A stretch of 64,000 bases of DNA from Streptomyces inusitatus (GCF_014651115.1 NZ_BMWG01000001.1:310001-374000), one strand, 5' to 3'; numbered from the stretch's first letter, positions 51,451 through 61,285 are shown. Numbers and translations are program-made. The notes: generated by a model from the sequence alone, not told the origin.

Positions 51451-52434
51451 TCACAGCGACCTGCGGTGTGTCCACCACACCGTACTGACGATCGCGACGG
51501 CCGCCATCACCAGCAGGATCCCGGAGATCGTCCACTGAAGCCCGGGCATCTGGGCAAGCGTCACATAGTCGATGGCGTCGTTCACGATCCCCAGCTCCGC
51601 CCTGCACTCCTCGGACTTCTTCTCCGAGAACTTCACACAGGTCCCCCACCCGTGCACCTGGCCGTCGGCGGTGGCGACCCAGTTGTCGATCTGGACCTCG
51701 CCCGGCTTCAGCTCCGGAGAGTCGGCGCCCGCCGGATAGAGGAGCCGGTGCGGTTCGGCGAGCCAGGTGCGCAGGCGCTCCAGCGCCACCACGCCCGTCC
51801 CGGCCGGGCCGACGAAGGTGATCGCCATGGCGGCGACCGACCGGCGCAGGACCGCTCCCGCGAGGATGCCGGCGGAGACGGTGAAGACACTGAACGCCAC
51901 CGGCAGCGGGCCGGTCGCGAAGAAGATCCCGCTGTCCCACCAGTTTCCGCGGTTGTAGACGCCCCGGGCCGGATGCCACAGCGAGGTGAGGGCCGCCGAG
52001 AGCACACTGGTGCAGAGCACCACCACGACCAGCGGCACGGCCACGGAGGTCATGACGACCCGCAGCCGGCCGACGGACTGGGTCGACGTGAGCCTGAGCG
52101 TGCGGTTCTCGTACTCGGAGGCCAGGAGCGGCGCGCCGATGAAGACCCCCAGGGCGGCCGGCAGGAACTGGACCACAGGGATCAGCTTGCTGATCGTCTC
52201 CTCGTCGGCGTGGCGCAGACCGCCCAGCTCGGCGAGTCTCGGGGAGTTCAGGAACTCCACCACCCCGAAGCGGTGGTAGACGCAGTACGCGGTGACCCCG
52301 GCGGTGAAGGCGATCAGCAGCAGCAGCGCGGTGCGGTTGCCGCGCCAGGCCACCCAGCTCATTCCGCGCAGGCTCAGGAAGGCGCGGGGTGCGGGGGTCT
52401 CGATCTTTTTGGTCGTGGCGGTGGCGGCGTTCAC
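51451..52434 (-). CDS. ABC transporter permease
   Basis: A 327-residue membrane protein of the ABC-2 type with about six helices (for example TALLLLIAFTAGVTAYCVY, and VVMTSVAVPLVVVVLCTSVL). A large loop between helices 1 and 2 contains conserved polar residues. It overlaps the ATPase gene by 4 nt and precedes the GntR gene. The substrate is unknown; YtrA-linked exporters often respond to cell-wall stress or antibiotics. Confidence 0.85.
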   Translation of the reverse strand: MNAATATTKKIETPAPRAFLSLRGMSWVAWRGNRTALLLLIAFTAGVTAYCVYHRFGVVEFLNSPRLAELGGLRHADEETISKLIPVVQFLPAALGVFIGAPLLASEYENRTLRLTSTQSVGRLRVVMTSVAVPLVVVVLCTSVLSAALTSLWHPARGVYNRGNWWDSGIFFATGPLPVAFSVFTVSAGILAGAVLRRSVAAMAITFVGPAGTGVVALERLRTWLAEPHRLLYPAGADSPELKPGEVQIDNWVATADGQVHGWGTCVKFSEKKSEECRAELGIVNDAIDYVTLAQMPGLQWTISGILLVMAAVAIVSTVWWTHRRSL

Positions 52435-53402
52435 GCGGCCTTCCCTTCTGCGTGCGGGGCGGCGGCGGTAGCCTCGGCGGAGAGCCGCGAAGCGGGACTG
52501 ATCAGCGGAGGCGCCTCGGCGGAGCGCAGATAGGCGAGCAGCACCTCTTCCAGGGACGGCTCCACGCTCTCGTACGCGCCACCGGGATCCCTGTCCGTAC
52601 GGAGCAGAGCGGTGAACTGACGTCCGCTGAACCGGGACTCGATCACCGTGTGGTGCCCCGCGACCCCGGCCGGCAGCACTCCGGCCCCCTCCCCGGGCCC
52701 CGGGTCCGCGAGCCCGGTCACCAGCCGGTGCGCGGGGACCAGCTCATCGACCTGCCCGATCATGCGCAGCCGCGCCCCGGCCAGAACGACCAGGTGATCG
52801 CACATCTCCTCCAGCTCGGAGAGAAGGTGCGAGGACATGAGAACGGTCAGCCCCCGCTCGACCGCCTCGGAGAGCAGCAGCGAGGACAGCTCATGCCTGG
52901 CCAGCGGATCCAGATCGGCCATCGGCTCGTCCAGCAAGAGCAGTTCCGCCCGCTTGGCGAATGCCAGCGCCAGCGCCACCCGCGTCCGCTGCCCCGACGA
53001 GAGGCTCCCCACCCTCGCCCCGAACGGCACCTTCCCCGCCTCCACGATCCGCTCCGCGGCGGCCTGGTCCCACCTCGGGTTCAGCTCCCGGCCCATCCGC
53101 AGCGTCTCGGCGACCGTGAACCGCTTGTACAGCGGCCTCTCCTGATCCACGAACGCGACATGCCGCATCGCCTCCGGGTCGCCCACCTCCTTCCCGAACA
53201 GCCGGAGACTGCCGGTCGTCGGCCTCAGCAGCCGCGCGGCGATGCTCAACAGCGTCGACTTCCCCGCGCCGTTGGGCCCCACGAGCGCACTGACACAGCC
53301 GGTGGGCAGCCGGAAGGAGCACTCGCGCAGCGCCCAGCCGCGCAGATACTTCCGGCCGAGATCCTCCGCCTCGATGGCGTAGGGGTGGGAGGTGCCACTC
53401 AT
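52431..53402 (-). CDS. ABC transporter ATP-binding protein
   Basis: A 323-residue ATPase with Walker A GPNGAGKST (about 43-51), signature LSSGQRTRVALALA, Walker B LLLLDEPMADLDP and the switch His in SSHLLSEL. It ends in a C-terminal extension of about 90 residues. With the permease it forms a single exporter. The start lies 14 nt downstream of a palindrome that the GntR regulator probably binds. Confidence 0.92.
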   Translation of the reverse strand: MSGTSHPYAIEAEDLGRKYLRGWALRECSFRLPTGCVSALVGPNGAGKSTLLSIAARLLRPTTGSLRLFGKEVGDPEAMRHVAFVDQERPLYKRFTVAETLRMGRELNPRWDQAAAERIVEAGKVPFGARVGSLSSGQRTRVALALAFAKRAELLLLDEPMADLDPLARHELSSLLLSEAVERGLTVLMSSHLLSELEEMCDHLVVLAGARLRMIGQVDELVPAHRLVTGLADPGPGEGAGVLPAGVAGHHTVIESRFSGRQFTALLRTDRDPGGAYESVEPSLEEVLLAYLRSAEAPPLISPASRLSAEATAAAPHAEGKAA

Positions 53403-53415
53403 TCAGATCCCCCGA

Positions 53416-53436
53416 TTCACTAGTTAGTTAGTGGAA
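53416..53436. promoter_or_regulatory. Probable GntR/YtrA operator
   Basis: The inverted repeat CACTA-N6-TAGTG (53418-53422, 53429-53433) lies just upstream of the ATPase start, in an AT-rich patch with AGTTAGTTAG. Autoregulation through a spaced palindrome is usual for YtrA-type operons. Confidence 0.6.
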
Positions 53437-53665
53437 TGGTGTGGACGTGAGTATGCGCAACGGCCCGCGCGGAAGTCAAAGAACCCACCCACCGGGCGCG
53501 CCAGGGCAAGGGGCTGAATCCGGCCAGGGTTTATGGAGGTGGTGAGGGTGAAGCCGGTGTTAATGTCACCGGTCATACGCGCGTGGGGGCGCGGTCGGGG
53601 GCCAGGAGAGATGCCAGGGCGCTGGCGTGTGCCTGCCATGTCTTCTCTTGCCTTCAGGAGGAACG

Positions 53666-56600
53666 GTGGCCAGATCCGGCCGACGCCGACACATGCTCGC
53701 CCCTGCTTCGGGATCGTCGATTCCCAGCCTGAGGGCCGTGCGCACCACGGCCGTGCTGGTGGCGGCGGTGAGTCTGAGTCTCCCGCTGCTGGGCACGCCG
53801 GCCGTCGCGGTGCCGGGGTCGGCCGGGACGGCGGTGAGGGGCGGGGAGCTGGTGCTGCCGGCCGGGGCAAGGGCGGTACCGAGGGCGACGCAGATCCTGA
53901 ACGCGGGGACGACGGGGTTTCTGTGGGCGCAGGAGGGGGATTTCCGGCTGCTGTGGACGGATTACGCCACCGGGACCGCGACCGCGCTGTCGGAGGAACT
54001 GCCCGGCCTGGTCGAGTACAACCCCGACGAGGGCTTCTTCCGCAACGCCGCCCATGACGAGCCGGGCTGGTACGGCGACGGCTCCGACACCGTCGCGCTC
54101 CACTCCAGCCCGTCCCACGTCACCCTTCTGAAGGGCTCGGGAGCGGACGGGACCAGCACCGTGGTGCCGCTGCCTGAGGCGCACTCGTACCGGGGCACCT
54201 TCGGCGACACCGTCATCACCCGCAGCGACAGATACGACCGCCCGACCGCGTACCACCTGTGGCGCGCCGGGACCGGAAGCGTCACCGAGACGCCGGTGAC
54301 CGGGCTCCCGGAGCGGGCGTACGGCGTCGTGATCGAGGACGGCGACGCGCGGTCCGTCGTGCTCCGTTACCGGGTCGATTCCTCGGAGGAACCGGAACCC
54401 TCCTGGCACTGGAGCATCCTCGATCTCGCCACCGGCGCGGCCACTCCGCTGCCCGACCGGGTTCCCCAGGGGGGCAACCGGGAGGTGACCGGCTTCCGGC
54501 TCGGCGAGGGCTCGGTGCTGCGGCTGCGTTCCGAACGCGGCGAGGTGGATGTGTTCGACCGGGGCGACCTGGCGGCTCCGCACCGTACGCTCGACACGGG
54601 CGGGCTCGGCGGCGAGGCCGCGTACGGCATCGTCGGCTCCGCACTCCTCGGTGTCGATCCGGTGCGGGAGGGCGGCGGCGAGTACCGTGGCCGACCGCTG
54701 CTGGCGCTGGTGTCCAACGGCGGGAGAACGGCCCGGAGCACGGTCATGGAGCCGGCCGGACAGCAGATCGTCCAGGCCCCGGACGGCTCGGTGCTGGTGG
54801 CGGGCGCGGAGCGGTACATCGAGCGGGGTGACCTCGACTGGGGAGTCCACCGGATTACCCAGACCGACGACAAGTCGATCGTCCGCAGCCGGCTGACCAC
54901 GGTTCAGCCGGTGCCCGCGCAGATCCACGGGCTCTCCCTCGGCAGCGGGGTGCTCACCGTGGCGGACAACAGCACGATGTACGAGACGGGCAGGGTCCTG
55001 GGCGCGTACCGCAGCCGCTGGCTCGGCACACCCGCCGCGGGCGGTGCCCCGAGCGTCACGAAGACCACCGTGGACGGGCCGCTCAGCGAATGGGACGGGT
55101 ACTGCCACAGGAGCGCGCCCCGCTGCGTCCGGATGCTCGACGACGGCGCCGGCAGACACGGCCGGCGTGAAGACACCGAGTCCGGCCTGACCATGCTGCG
55201 CGTCAACGGCGTGACCGGCTGGGGTCCGGCCCTCGACACACGCGCCGGCACCACCCAGCTGGCCGGGCTCTCCGGACGGTACGCGATCATCGACATCCCC
55301 TACTCCCGCAGGCAGTTCATCGCCGAGTTCCCCGCCGAGGGCCCGGCGAAGGTGCTGCACAGGCGCGACCGGGTCGCCTCGGCGGTCTGGGGCTCCACCC
55401 TGTGGAGCGGCGCGGCCAAGGGCGGCAAGGTCACCGCCACCAGGCTCCCCGGCACCGGCGCGGTGGAGAGCTTCACCACGAGGAACGGCTGCACCCCGTC
55501 CGACCTCCAGGCCGTGGGCCGCTGGGTGTACTGGGACTGCGGGAGCCCTCAGGGCGGGTCGCTGGGCTCGGGCGTCTACGACCGCGCCACCAAGCGCACC
55601 GTCACCGCCCCGGCGGGCAGAAGCGTCCTTCTCGGCGACGGCTACCTCGCCCATCGGATCGCCGAAGCCCAAGGGGACGTCGAACTCAGCCTCATCGATC
55701 TGCACGGCGGACTGCCGTCCAGCGGCTTGTACACCGATCTGCCGAGCCGCGAGCTCGCCGACTGGACCGACAGCGACTTCGAGAACACCGACGCGGGCAC
55801 GAGCTGGACCGTGGACCGCTTCGGCGGCGGTGTCGCGTACGCCGACGACGAGCAGCGGATCCGGATCGTGCCGACCGGGGTGCCGGCCTCCGCGCTGAGC
55901 GCGATCGACTCCACGGTGACCGCGGGGGCGGCGAGCTGGTCCGGGGCCTGGTGGCTGTCGAAGCCCGCAGCGGAGTGGAAGGTCACCGTCCGGCACAAGG
56001 CGTCCGGTGCCACGGTCCGTACGCTGTCCGGCTCCGCCGCCCGGGGTGTGCTGAAGGCCGCGTGGAACGGCAAGGACTCGGCGGGCCGTCCCGTCGTCAA
56101 CGGCCAGTACACCTGGACGCTGAGCGCCCGGCCCGCCGACGGGAAGGGGGCCGCCCTGGCTCTCTCCGGCACGGTCGGGGTCACCGCCGGAACGGCCGCC
56201 CCGCGCGACCATGCGGGCGACGACGGCGTCGGCGACGTCCTCACCCTCGACTCCTCCGGCACCCTCGCCGTCCACCGGGGCACCGGCAAGGGCACGCTCG
56301 GCGGCAAGGTCTCCGGCTCCGGCTGGCCCGCCGGCTCGCTGGTCGTGCCCTTCGGCGACCTCGGCGACGGCAGGTGCAACGACGTGCTGGTGCGGACGAA
56401 GGCGGGCGCGCTCCGCGCCCACCACCCGGCCTGCGGCAAGGCGGCGACGCCCAAGACGCCGTACACCTCGCTCGGGACCTCCGGCTGGAACCAGTACGAC
56501 ATCCTGACCTCCCCGGGCGACGTCAACGGCGACCGCAGGCCCGATCTGGTGGGCCGCCACTCCCCCACCGGGGACGTCTACCTCTTCAAGGGCACGAGCG

Positions 56601-56974
56601 CCGGAAAGCTCTCGGCCCGTACGAAGATCGCCTCCCGCTGGACCGGCCACAAGAAGATCGTCGGGGCCGGTGACCTCAACGGCGACGGCCGGGGCGATCT
56701 CCTCGTCCAGGACAAGTCCGACAAGCTCTGGCGCCACGAGGCCGACGGCACGAGCACGGGCGGCCTCAAGCCCCGGGTCAAGGTCTTCGACGGCTGGGGG
56801 ACCTCGTACAACGCGACGGTCGGCGTGGGCGACTTCACCGGCGACGGCCGCGCGGACCTCGTGTCCCGGGACACCTCCGGGAATGTGTGGCGCGAGAACG
56901 GGAACGGCAAGGGCTCCTTCGGCAAGCGCGTGAAGATCGCCTCGGGCTGGAAGAGCTACAAGTCCGTCTCGTAG
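53666..56974 (+). CDS. Large secreted FG-GAP/VCBS protein
   Basis: About 1102 residues. The signal peptide spans roughly 15-50. A beta-propeller-like region of about 650 residues with no catalytic motif follows. A FlgD-type Ig domain (KVTVRHKASGATVRTL to GRPVVNGQYTWTL) and a string of FG-GAP/VCBS repeats (DVNGDRRPDL, DLNGDGRGDL, DFTGDGRADL) complete the protein. The repeats have calcium-binding loops. It is probably a surface or extracellular binding protein, as in many Streptomyces. The GTG has AGGAGGAAC directly upstream. Confidence 0.85.
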   Translation: MARSGRRRHMLAPASGSSIPSLRAVRTTAVLVAAVSLSLPLLGTPAVAVPGSAGTAVRGGELVLPAGARAVPRATQILNAGTTGFLWAQEGDFRLLWTDYATGTATALSEELPGLVEYNPDEGFFRNAAHDEPGWYGDGSDTVALHSSPSHVTLLKGSGADGTSTVVPLPEAHSYRGTFGDTVITRSDRYDRPTAYHLWRAGTGSVTETPVTGLPERAYGVVIEDGDARSVVLRYRVDSSEEPEPSWHWSILDLATGAATPLPDRVPQGGNREVTGFRLGEGSVLRLRSERGEVDVFDRGDLAAPHRTLDTGGLGGEAAYGIVGSALLGVDPVREGGGEYRGRPLLALVSNGGRTARSTVMEPAGQQIVQAPDGSVLVAGAERYIERGDLDWGVHRITQTDDKSIVRSRLTTVQPVPAQIHGLSLGSGVLTVADNSTMYETGRVLGAYRSRWLGTPAAGGAPSVTKTTVDGPLSEWDGYCHRSAPRCVRMLDDGAGRHGRREDTESGLTMLRVNGVTGWGPALDTRAGTTQLAGLSGRYAIIDIPYSRRQFIAEFPAEGPAKVLHRRDRVASAVWGSTLWSGAAKGGKVTATRLPGTGAVESFTTRNGCTPSDLQAVGRWVYWDCGSPQGGSLGSGVYDRATKRTVTAPAGRSVLLGDGYLAHRIAEAQGDVELSLIDLHGGLPSSGLYTDLPSRELADWTDSDFENTDAGTSWTVDRFGGGVAYADDEQRIRIVPTGVPASALSAIDSTVTAGAASWSGAWWLSKPAAEWKVTVRHKASGATVRTLSGSAARGVLKAAWNGKDSAGRPVVNGQYTWTLSARPADGKGAALALSGTVGVTAGTAAPRDHAGDDGVGDVLTLDSSGTLAVHRGTGKGTLGGKVSGSGWPAGSLVVPFGDLGDGRCNDVLVRTKAGALRAHHPACGKAATPKTPYTSLGTSGWNQYDILTSPGDVNGDRRPDLVGRHSPTGDVYLFKGTSAGKLSARTKIASRWTGHKKIVGAGDLNGDGRGDLLVQDKSDKLWRHEADGTSTGGLKPRVKVFDGWGTSYNATVGVGDFTGDGRADLVSRDTSGNVWRENGNGKGSFGKRVKIASGWKSYKSVS

Positions 56975-57011
56975 CGGTATGGATCGGCGGGACCTGCGGG
57001 AGGGGCGCGGC

Positions 57012-57941
57012 ATGGGCATCTCGGTGTACGACGCGATCGTGCTGAAGAGACGGAACAAGGAGCGGTACGAGCGGCTGCACGCCCGGGGGAAACGGCTCAA
57101 CCGGCACAGCGGGTGGGAGGGCGCGGCCCAGGAGGAGCGCCGGCGGGCCGTCTACGACCGTGCGCTGGTGCCGTTCCGGGAGCACTTCGGGCGGCTCAGA
57201 CACATCGATCTGGCGGCGCTGGCCCCGACCGGCCCGGCCCGCCGGCACGCCGTACCCGACATCGAGCTGCGGGAGCTGCGGGAGCTGGCGGTGGGCGGCG
57301 TCGGCTCGCTGCTCGGCGGGGCGGCGGCCGGGACGGCGGTCTCCACCGCCGCGTACATGGCCGTCGGCGCTTTCGCCACGGCGTCCACGGGAACGGCGAT
57401 CTCCACCCTGTCCGGCGCGGCCGCGAGCAGCGCCACCCTCGCCTGGCTGGGCGGCGGTTCGCTCGCCGCCGGGGGCGGCGGGGTGGCCGCCGGGACGACC
57501 GTGCTGATGGCCGCGTTCGCGCTGCCCGCGCTGCTGGTCGCCGGAGGTCTCATCGAGTGGCGGGGCCGCGCGGCCAGGCGCGGCCAGCAGGAGCAGGCCG
57601 AGGAGCTGACCGCGAAGGAGGCGCACATGGACGAGGAGCGGCGCGCCTTCTCTGAGGTGCTCCGGCGCAGCCGCGAGATCCGGCTGGTGCTGCTGGATCT
57701 CGGTCTGGCCATGGAGAAGCGGCTGCCCGCCCTCGCCGCGCTCGTCGACGCGAACGACGACTACGCGGCCTGCACCGCGCCCCAGCGGGCCCTGGTCAAA
57801 GAGGTCTTCGACGTGGCCTGCACAATCGTCACCGTGATGGCCGCCCCGCCCGCCGACGGGAACGGCCGGGTCACCGAGGTCTCCGGCCGGGTCCTGGCGG
57901 ACGCTCGGGCGCGGCTGCGCGAGTGGACGATCACCCCGTAA
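57012..57941 (+). CDS. Membrane protein with Ala/Gly-rich hydrophobic core
   Basis: A 309-residue protein with a basic N-terminal helix (YDAIVLKRRNKERYERLHAR), two or three hydrophobic Ala/Gly-rich segments in the middle (AVGGVGSLLGGAAAGTAVST, then VLMAAFALPALLVAGGLIEW), then a charged coiled coil. It resembles glycine-zipper membrane proteins of unknown role. The ATG at 57012 is chosen for GAGGGG upstream, 38 nt after the FG-GAP stop; the frame start at 56979 is possible. Confidence 0.65.
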   Translation: MGISVYDAIVLKRRNKERYERLHARGKRLNRHSGWEGAAQEERRRAVYDRALVPFREHFGRLRHIDLAALAPTGPARRHAVPDIELRELRELAVGGVGSLLGGAAAGTAVSTAAYMAVGAFATASTGTAISTLSGAAASSATLAWLGGGSLAAGGGGVAAGTTVLMAAFALPALLVAGGLIEWRGRAARRGQQEQAEELTAKEAHMDEERRAFSEVLRRSREIRLVLLDLGLAMEKRLPALAALVDANDDYAACTAPQRALVKEVFDVACTIVTVMAAPPADGNGRVTEVSGRVLADARARLREWTITP

Positions 57942-57949
57942 TCCACCGG

Positions 57950-58225
57950 CGGAGGGAGTTCGGGCCCGTCGTTCGGGCAGTGGCGGACGGCCGGGCCCGT
58001 GATCTGTCCGGGCTGGCGCCCGCCCATATCGTCACCGCCGAGTACGACCCGCTGCGGGACGAGGGCATCGGCTACGGCCTGCGGCTGCTGCGGGCCGGGG
58101 TGCCCGCCGGGATCAACCAGTGGGCGGGCACGTTCCATGTCTTCGACTCCTTCGGCACCCCGCTGTGGGACCGCGTGATGGTGGACCTCGTCGAGGCGCT
58201 GCGCGACGCGATGGAATGGAGGTGA
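57950..58225 (+). pseudogene. C-terminal remnant of an alpha/beta hydrolase
   Basis: The encoded DLSGLAPAHIVTAEYDPLRD, then EGIGYGLRLLRAGVPAGI and GTFHVFDSF, is the last quarter of an HSL/esterase-type alpha/beta hydrolase (the Asp of YDP and a terminal His are present). The N-terminal nucleophile domain is absent; the sequence upstream is the neighbouring membrane gene. It is probably a truncated, non-functional fragment. Confidence 0.75.
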
Positions 58226-58485
58226 CGGCCACGGCACTCGCGCGCCGCGCGCGACGGTTCCGTCCCTCCCCAGGAACAAAGCGGAATGTGCGTTCTCAGG
58301 GATGCCGACCCGGCGTACTGAGCACCCACAGAACGGACTTGACCTTCTCGGCCACTCCCCGGCACCGACCCCCGCCCGCGATTACCTGGGCTGCGGTAAT
58401 CCGCGCGGCGGACGGCCCGCGCGGCCCCAAGGTCGAGGGGACCGGGAAACCGGGAACGGAATCGGCGCGATGAGGGAGAGAAACC
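58226..58485. other. Non-coding stretch
   Basis: About 260 nt before the M20 peptidase, with the GC palindrome CGCGCGCCGCGCGCG near 58230-58250. It is expected to contain the promoter of the peptidase operon. No gene is supported. Confidence 0.4.
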
Positions 58486-59703
58486 GTGGTGGGTGGAGTG
58501 TGCTCGCTGGAGGAGCTGGTCGGGGCGGTCGCCGGGGTGCGGGGGCGGCTGGAGGAGGTGAGCCGGGCGATTCACGTCAGGCCGGAGCTGAAGTTCGCGG
58601 AGGTGTACGCGCGGGATGTGCTCACCGGGTGGCTGGTGGACGAGGGGTTCGCGGTGGGCAGGCGGGCCGGGGGGCTGGAGACGGCGTTCGTGGCGGTGCA
58701 CCGGGGGCGGGAGCCGGGGCCGTGTGTGGCGGTGCTCGCGGAGTACGACGCGCTGCCGGGGATCGGGCACGGCTGCGGGCACAATCTGATCGCGGCGGGG
58801 GCGGTGGCGGCGGCGGTCGCCGCCGTGCGGGCGGTGCCGGGACACCCGGGGACGATCGCGGTGATCGGCACGCCCGGTGAGGAGATGGGCGGCGCGGGAA
58901 AGGTCCGACTGGCGGACGCGGGGGTCTTCGACGGGGTGGACGCGGCGGTGATGTTCCATCCGGCGGACCGCTCGGTGACCGCGCAGCACGGACTGGCGGC
59001 GGCCCATCTGCGGGCGCGTTTCACCGGGGTGAGCGCGCACGCCGCGAAGTCCCCGTGGGAGGGGCGCAGCGCGCTGGCGGCGGCGCAGCTCTTCCTCAAC
59101 GCGCTGGATTCCATGCGGCAGTTCATGCCGCCGACGGCCCGGGTGCACGGCATCGTCTCCAACGGCGGCCAGGCCCCGAACGTGGTGCCGGCCGTCGCCG
59201 CCGTGGACTTCTATGTACGGGACCGTACGACGGCGTCGGTGCGGGAGCTGGTGGAGCGGGTGCGCAGGGCGGCGCTGGGCGCGGCGCTGGCCACGGAGAC
59301 GGAGGCGGAGGTGTCGGAGACGGGGCCGCTGTACGCGGAGCGGCGCAACAACATGGTGCTGGCGGCCCGGTTCGGGGCGGTGGTGCGTGCGCTGGGGCTG
59401 GAGATCGGGCCCGGTGACGCGGATGAACCGGCGGGCTCGTCGGACATCGGCAATCTCTCGCAGCTGCTGCCGGTCATCCATCCGTACATCCAGACGGCCG
59501 CGCCGGGCACGCCGAGCCACTCGGACGCCATGCGGGAGGCGTCGGCGACCGCGTTCGCGCACGACCGGACCGAGATCGCGGCGACCGGGCTGGCCCGGGT
59601 GGTGCTGGATCTGGTGACCGATCCGGAGCTGATGGCGGCGGCGCGGGCGGAGTTCACGGCCGGGAGGGAGCCGGCGGGCACCGCTCGTACACTCCGGCCA
59701 TGA
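58486..59703 (+). CDS. M20 family metallopeptidase/amidohydrolase
   Basis: A 405-residue zinc-dependent hydrolase of the M20D/AbgB-like type. Metal-ligand regions AEYDALPGIGHGCGHN (about 85-100) and GTPGEEMGGAGK, and the dimerisation-domain histidine region (GVSAHAAKSPWEGRSAL), are present. It probably cleaves N-acyl or p-aminobenzoyl-amino-acid conjugates. The GTG has GGGAGAG upstream. Its stop overlaps the ArsR regulator by 4 nt, so the two are co-expressed. Confidence 0.9.
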   Translation: MVGGVCSLEELVGAVAGVRGRLEEVSRAIHVRPELKFAEVYARDVLTGWLVDEGFAVGRRAGGLETAFVAVHRGREPGPCVAVLAEYDALPGIGHGCGHNLIAAGAVAAAVAAVRAVPGHPGTIAVIGTPGEEMGGAGKVRLADAGVFDGVDAAVMFHPADRSVTAQHGLAAAHLRARFTGVSAHAAKSPWEGRSALAAAQLFLNALDSMRQFMPPTARVHGIVSNGGQAPNVVPAVAAVDFYVRDRTTASVRELVERVRRAALGAALATETEAEVSETGPLYAERRNNMVLAARFGAVVRALGLEIGPGDADEPAGSSDIGNLSQLLPVIHPYIQTAAPGTPSHSDAMREASATAFAHDRTEIAATGLARVVLDLVTDPELMAAARAEFTAGREPAGTARTLRP

Positions 59704-60803
59704 CGGTGGTGATAGTGCTGGAGGGGGCGCTGCCCAGCCACTTCACGGTGGCGGTGTCCCCGCTGGCGGAACTCGCCGCGAGTCTGCACGTACTGACCGA
59801 GTACGGGCATCACGCGGATCGCGCGCCGTGGGCGGAGGCGGTCGTCCGGGACGCGCCGGAGGCCTTCCGGGACGGGCTGCGGCGGTTCTCGCCGCTGTGG
59901 GCGGCGCTGCGGTGGCGGGGTTTCTACGCCGGGCTCGACCCGGCGGTCCCGGGCGGCGCCACGGCCGCGCCGGGGACGGCCGCCGCGCGGACGCCCGCCC
60001 CGGCACGGCTCTCGCTGGACGCGTTCGCCGAGCTGACCGCGTACTCCTGCGCCAGCGGCTATCTCGGCTTCGCCTTCGACCGGCTCCTCCACGAGCCCCG
60101 GCAGGCCGCCGCGCTCCGGCGCGCGGCCTCCGGGCTGCCGGAACCCCATCTGGCGCTGGCGGAGGATCTGTTACGGGACGCCCGGCGGCTGCGCTCGGAG
60201 GTGCTGGGCTTCCTCGATCTGTGCCGGCCGGTCTTCTTCGGCGCGCTGTGGGCCGAGACGGGTCCGCTGCTCGCGGGGGCCGCGCACCGCATCCGGCAGC
60301 GGCTCGCCGACGAGGGCCCGGCCCTCGCGCTGGGCGCGCTCAGCCCCTCGGGCCCGCCCGGCGGGGGCGGCCCGCCGCGCGTCGTCTTCGACAAGGTCCA
60401 TCACGCGGTGATCACTCCGGTCCGGACGCCGGTGCTGCTCATCCCCACGCTGTACGGGGCTCCGCATCTGATCGTGAAGAACGAGCCGGGGCTGCCGCCG
60501 GTGGTGCACTTCCCGGTCGGCGCGCCGGTGGTGGGCGTCACCCTGGCGCGCCGCCGCATGCTGGCGCTCACCGATCCGCGCCGGGTGCGGCTGTGCCGGC
60601 TGATCGCCCGGCAGTCGATGACCACCGCCGACCTGGCGCACCGGCTGTCGATGACCCGTCCGCAGGTCTCCCGCCATCTGCGGGCGCTGCGCGATCTGGG
60701 GCTGGTGCGCACCGAGCGCCAGGGGCGCTATGTGCTCTACGGGCTCGATGTGCACGCCGTGGAGCGCATCGGCCAGGACGTGGCGACCGCGCTCCAGTTC
60801 TGA
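59700..60803 (+). CDS. ArsR-family regulator with DUF5937-type N-terminus
   Basis: A 367-residue protein. The N-terminal 280 residues match the DUF5937 helical domain. The C-terminal winged HTH (TTADLAHRLSMTRPQVSRHL, RALRDLGLVRTERQGRYVLY) is ArsR type without Cys metal sites. It probably senses a small molecule. It is coupled to the M20 peptidase gene. An in-frame TTA codon (60171, residue 158) makes it a bldA-dependent candidate. Confidence 0.8.
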   Translation: MTVVIVLEGALPSHFTVAVSPLAELAASLHVLTEYGHHADRAPWAEAVVRDAPEAFRDGLRRFSPLWAALRWRGFYAGLDPAVPGGATAAPGTAAARTPAPARLSLDAFAELTAYSCASGYLGFAFDRLLHEPRQAAALRRAASGLPEPHLALAEDLLRDARRLRSEVLGFLDLCRPVFFGALWAETGPLLAGAAHRIRQRLADEGPALALGALSPSGPPGGGGPPRVVFDKVHHAVITPVRTPVLLIPTLYGAPHLIVKNEPGLPPVVHFPVGAPVVGVTLARRRMLALTDPRRVRLCRLIARQSMTTADLAHRLSMTRPQVSRHLRALRDLGLVRTERQGRYVLYGLDVHAVERIGQDVATALQF

Positions 60804-60838
60804 TCAGGGCCCCTCCTCATGGGATACCGTCCTGCGGC

Positions 60839-61285
60839 ATGGCGATACGGAAGACGAGAAACCCTCTGACGATTCTGCTGGTCCTGGCGGCGCTGGTGGT
60901 GGTGGCCGCACCGGCGGGGTATTTCGTCCTCGTCTACGGCTGCGGGGAGCGCGAGGACCGGCTCGCCGCCGCGCTGGCGGAGGATCCGGCGCTGAACGCC
61001 GCGCCGGACGGGGCGAGGAAGGGCGAGTCGTACCGGGAGTGCGACGACGACGATCTGTTCGTCTCCGTCGGTGCGGAGTTCTCGCACGAAGGCTCCTCGA
61101 AGGATCCGCTGGCCCGCCACCGGGAGGCCGCGCGCGCCGGGGGCTGGCGGCCGTCGGGCGGCGATCCCGACTGCTACACCAAGCGGCTGGACGGCACGAC
61201 CGCCTATCTCAGCGTGGACGCCCCGAGCGCCGCCAAGGTCGAGCTGTCGATCACCGCTGACCGGCAGGGCAGTGAGTGGTGCTGA
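60839..61285 (+). CDS. Membrane-anchored hypothetical protein
   Basis: A 148-residue protein with a single N-terminal hydrophobic segment (LTILLVLAALVVVAAPAGYF) and an extracytoplasmic domain with four Cys (such as YGCGERED, RECDDDD, PDCYTK, EWC-end). I see no catalytic motif. It begins 36 nt after the ArsR regulator in the same direction. Function unknown; small secreted domains of this sort are common in Streptomyces. Confidence 0.7.
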   Translation: MAIRKTRNPLTILLVLAALVVVAAPAGYFVLVYGCGEREDRLAAALAEDPALNAAPDGARKGESYRECDDDDLFVSVGAEFSHEGSSKDPLARHREAARAGGWRPSGGDPDCYTKRLDGTTAYLSVDAPSAAKVELSITADRQGSEWC

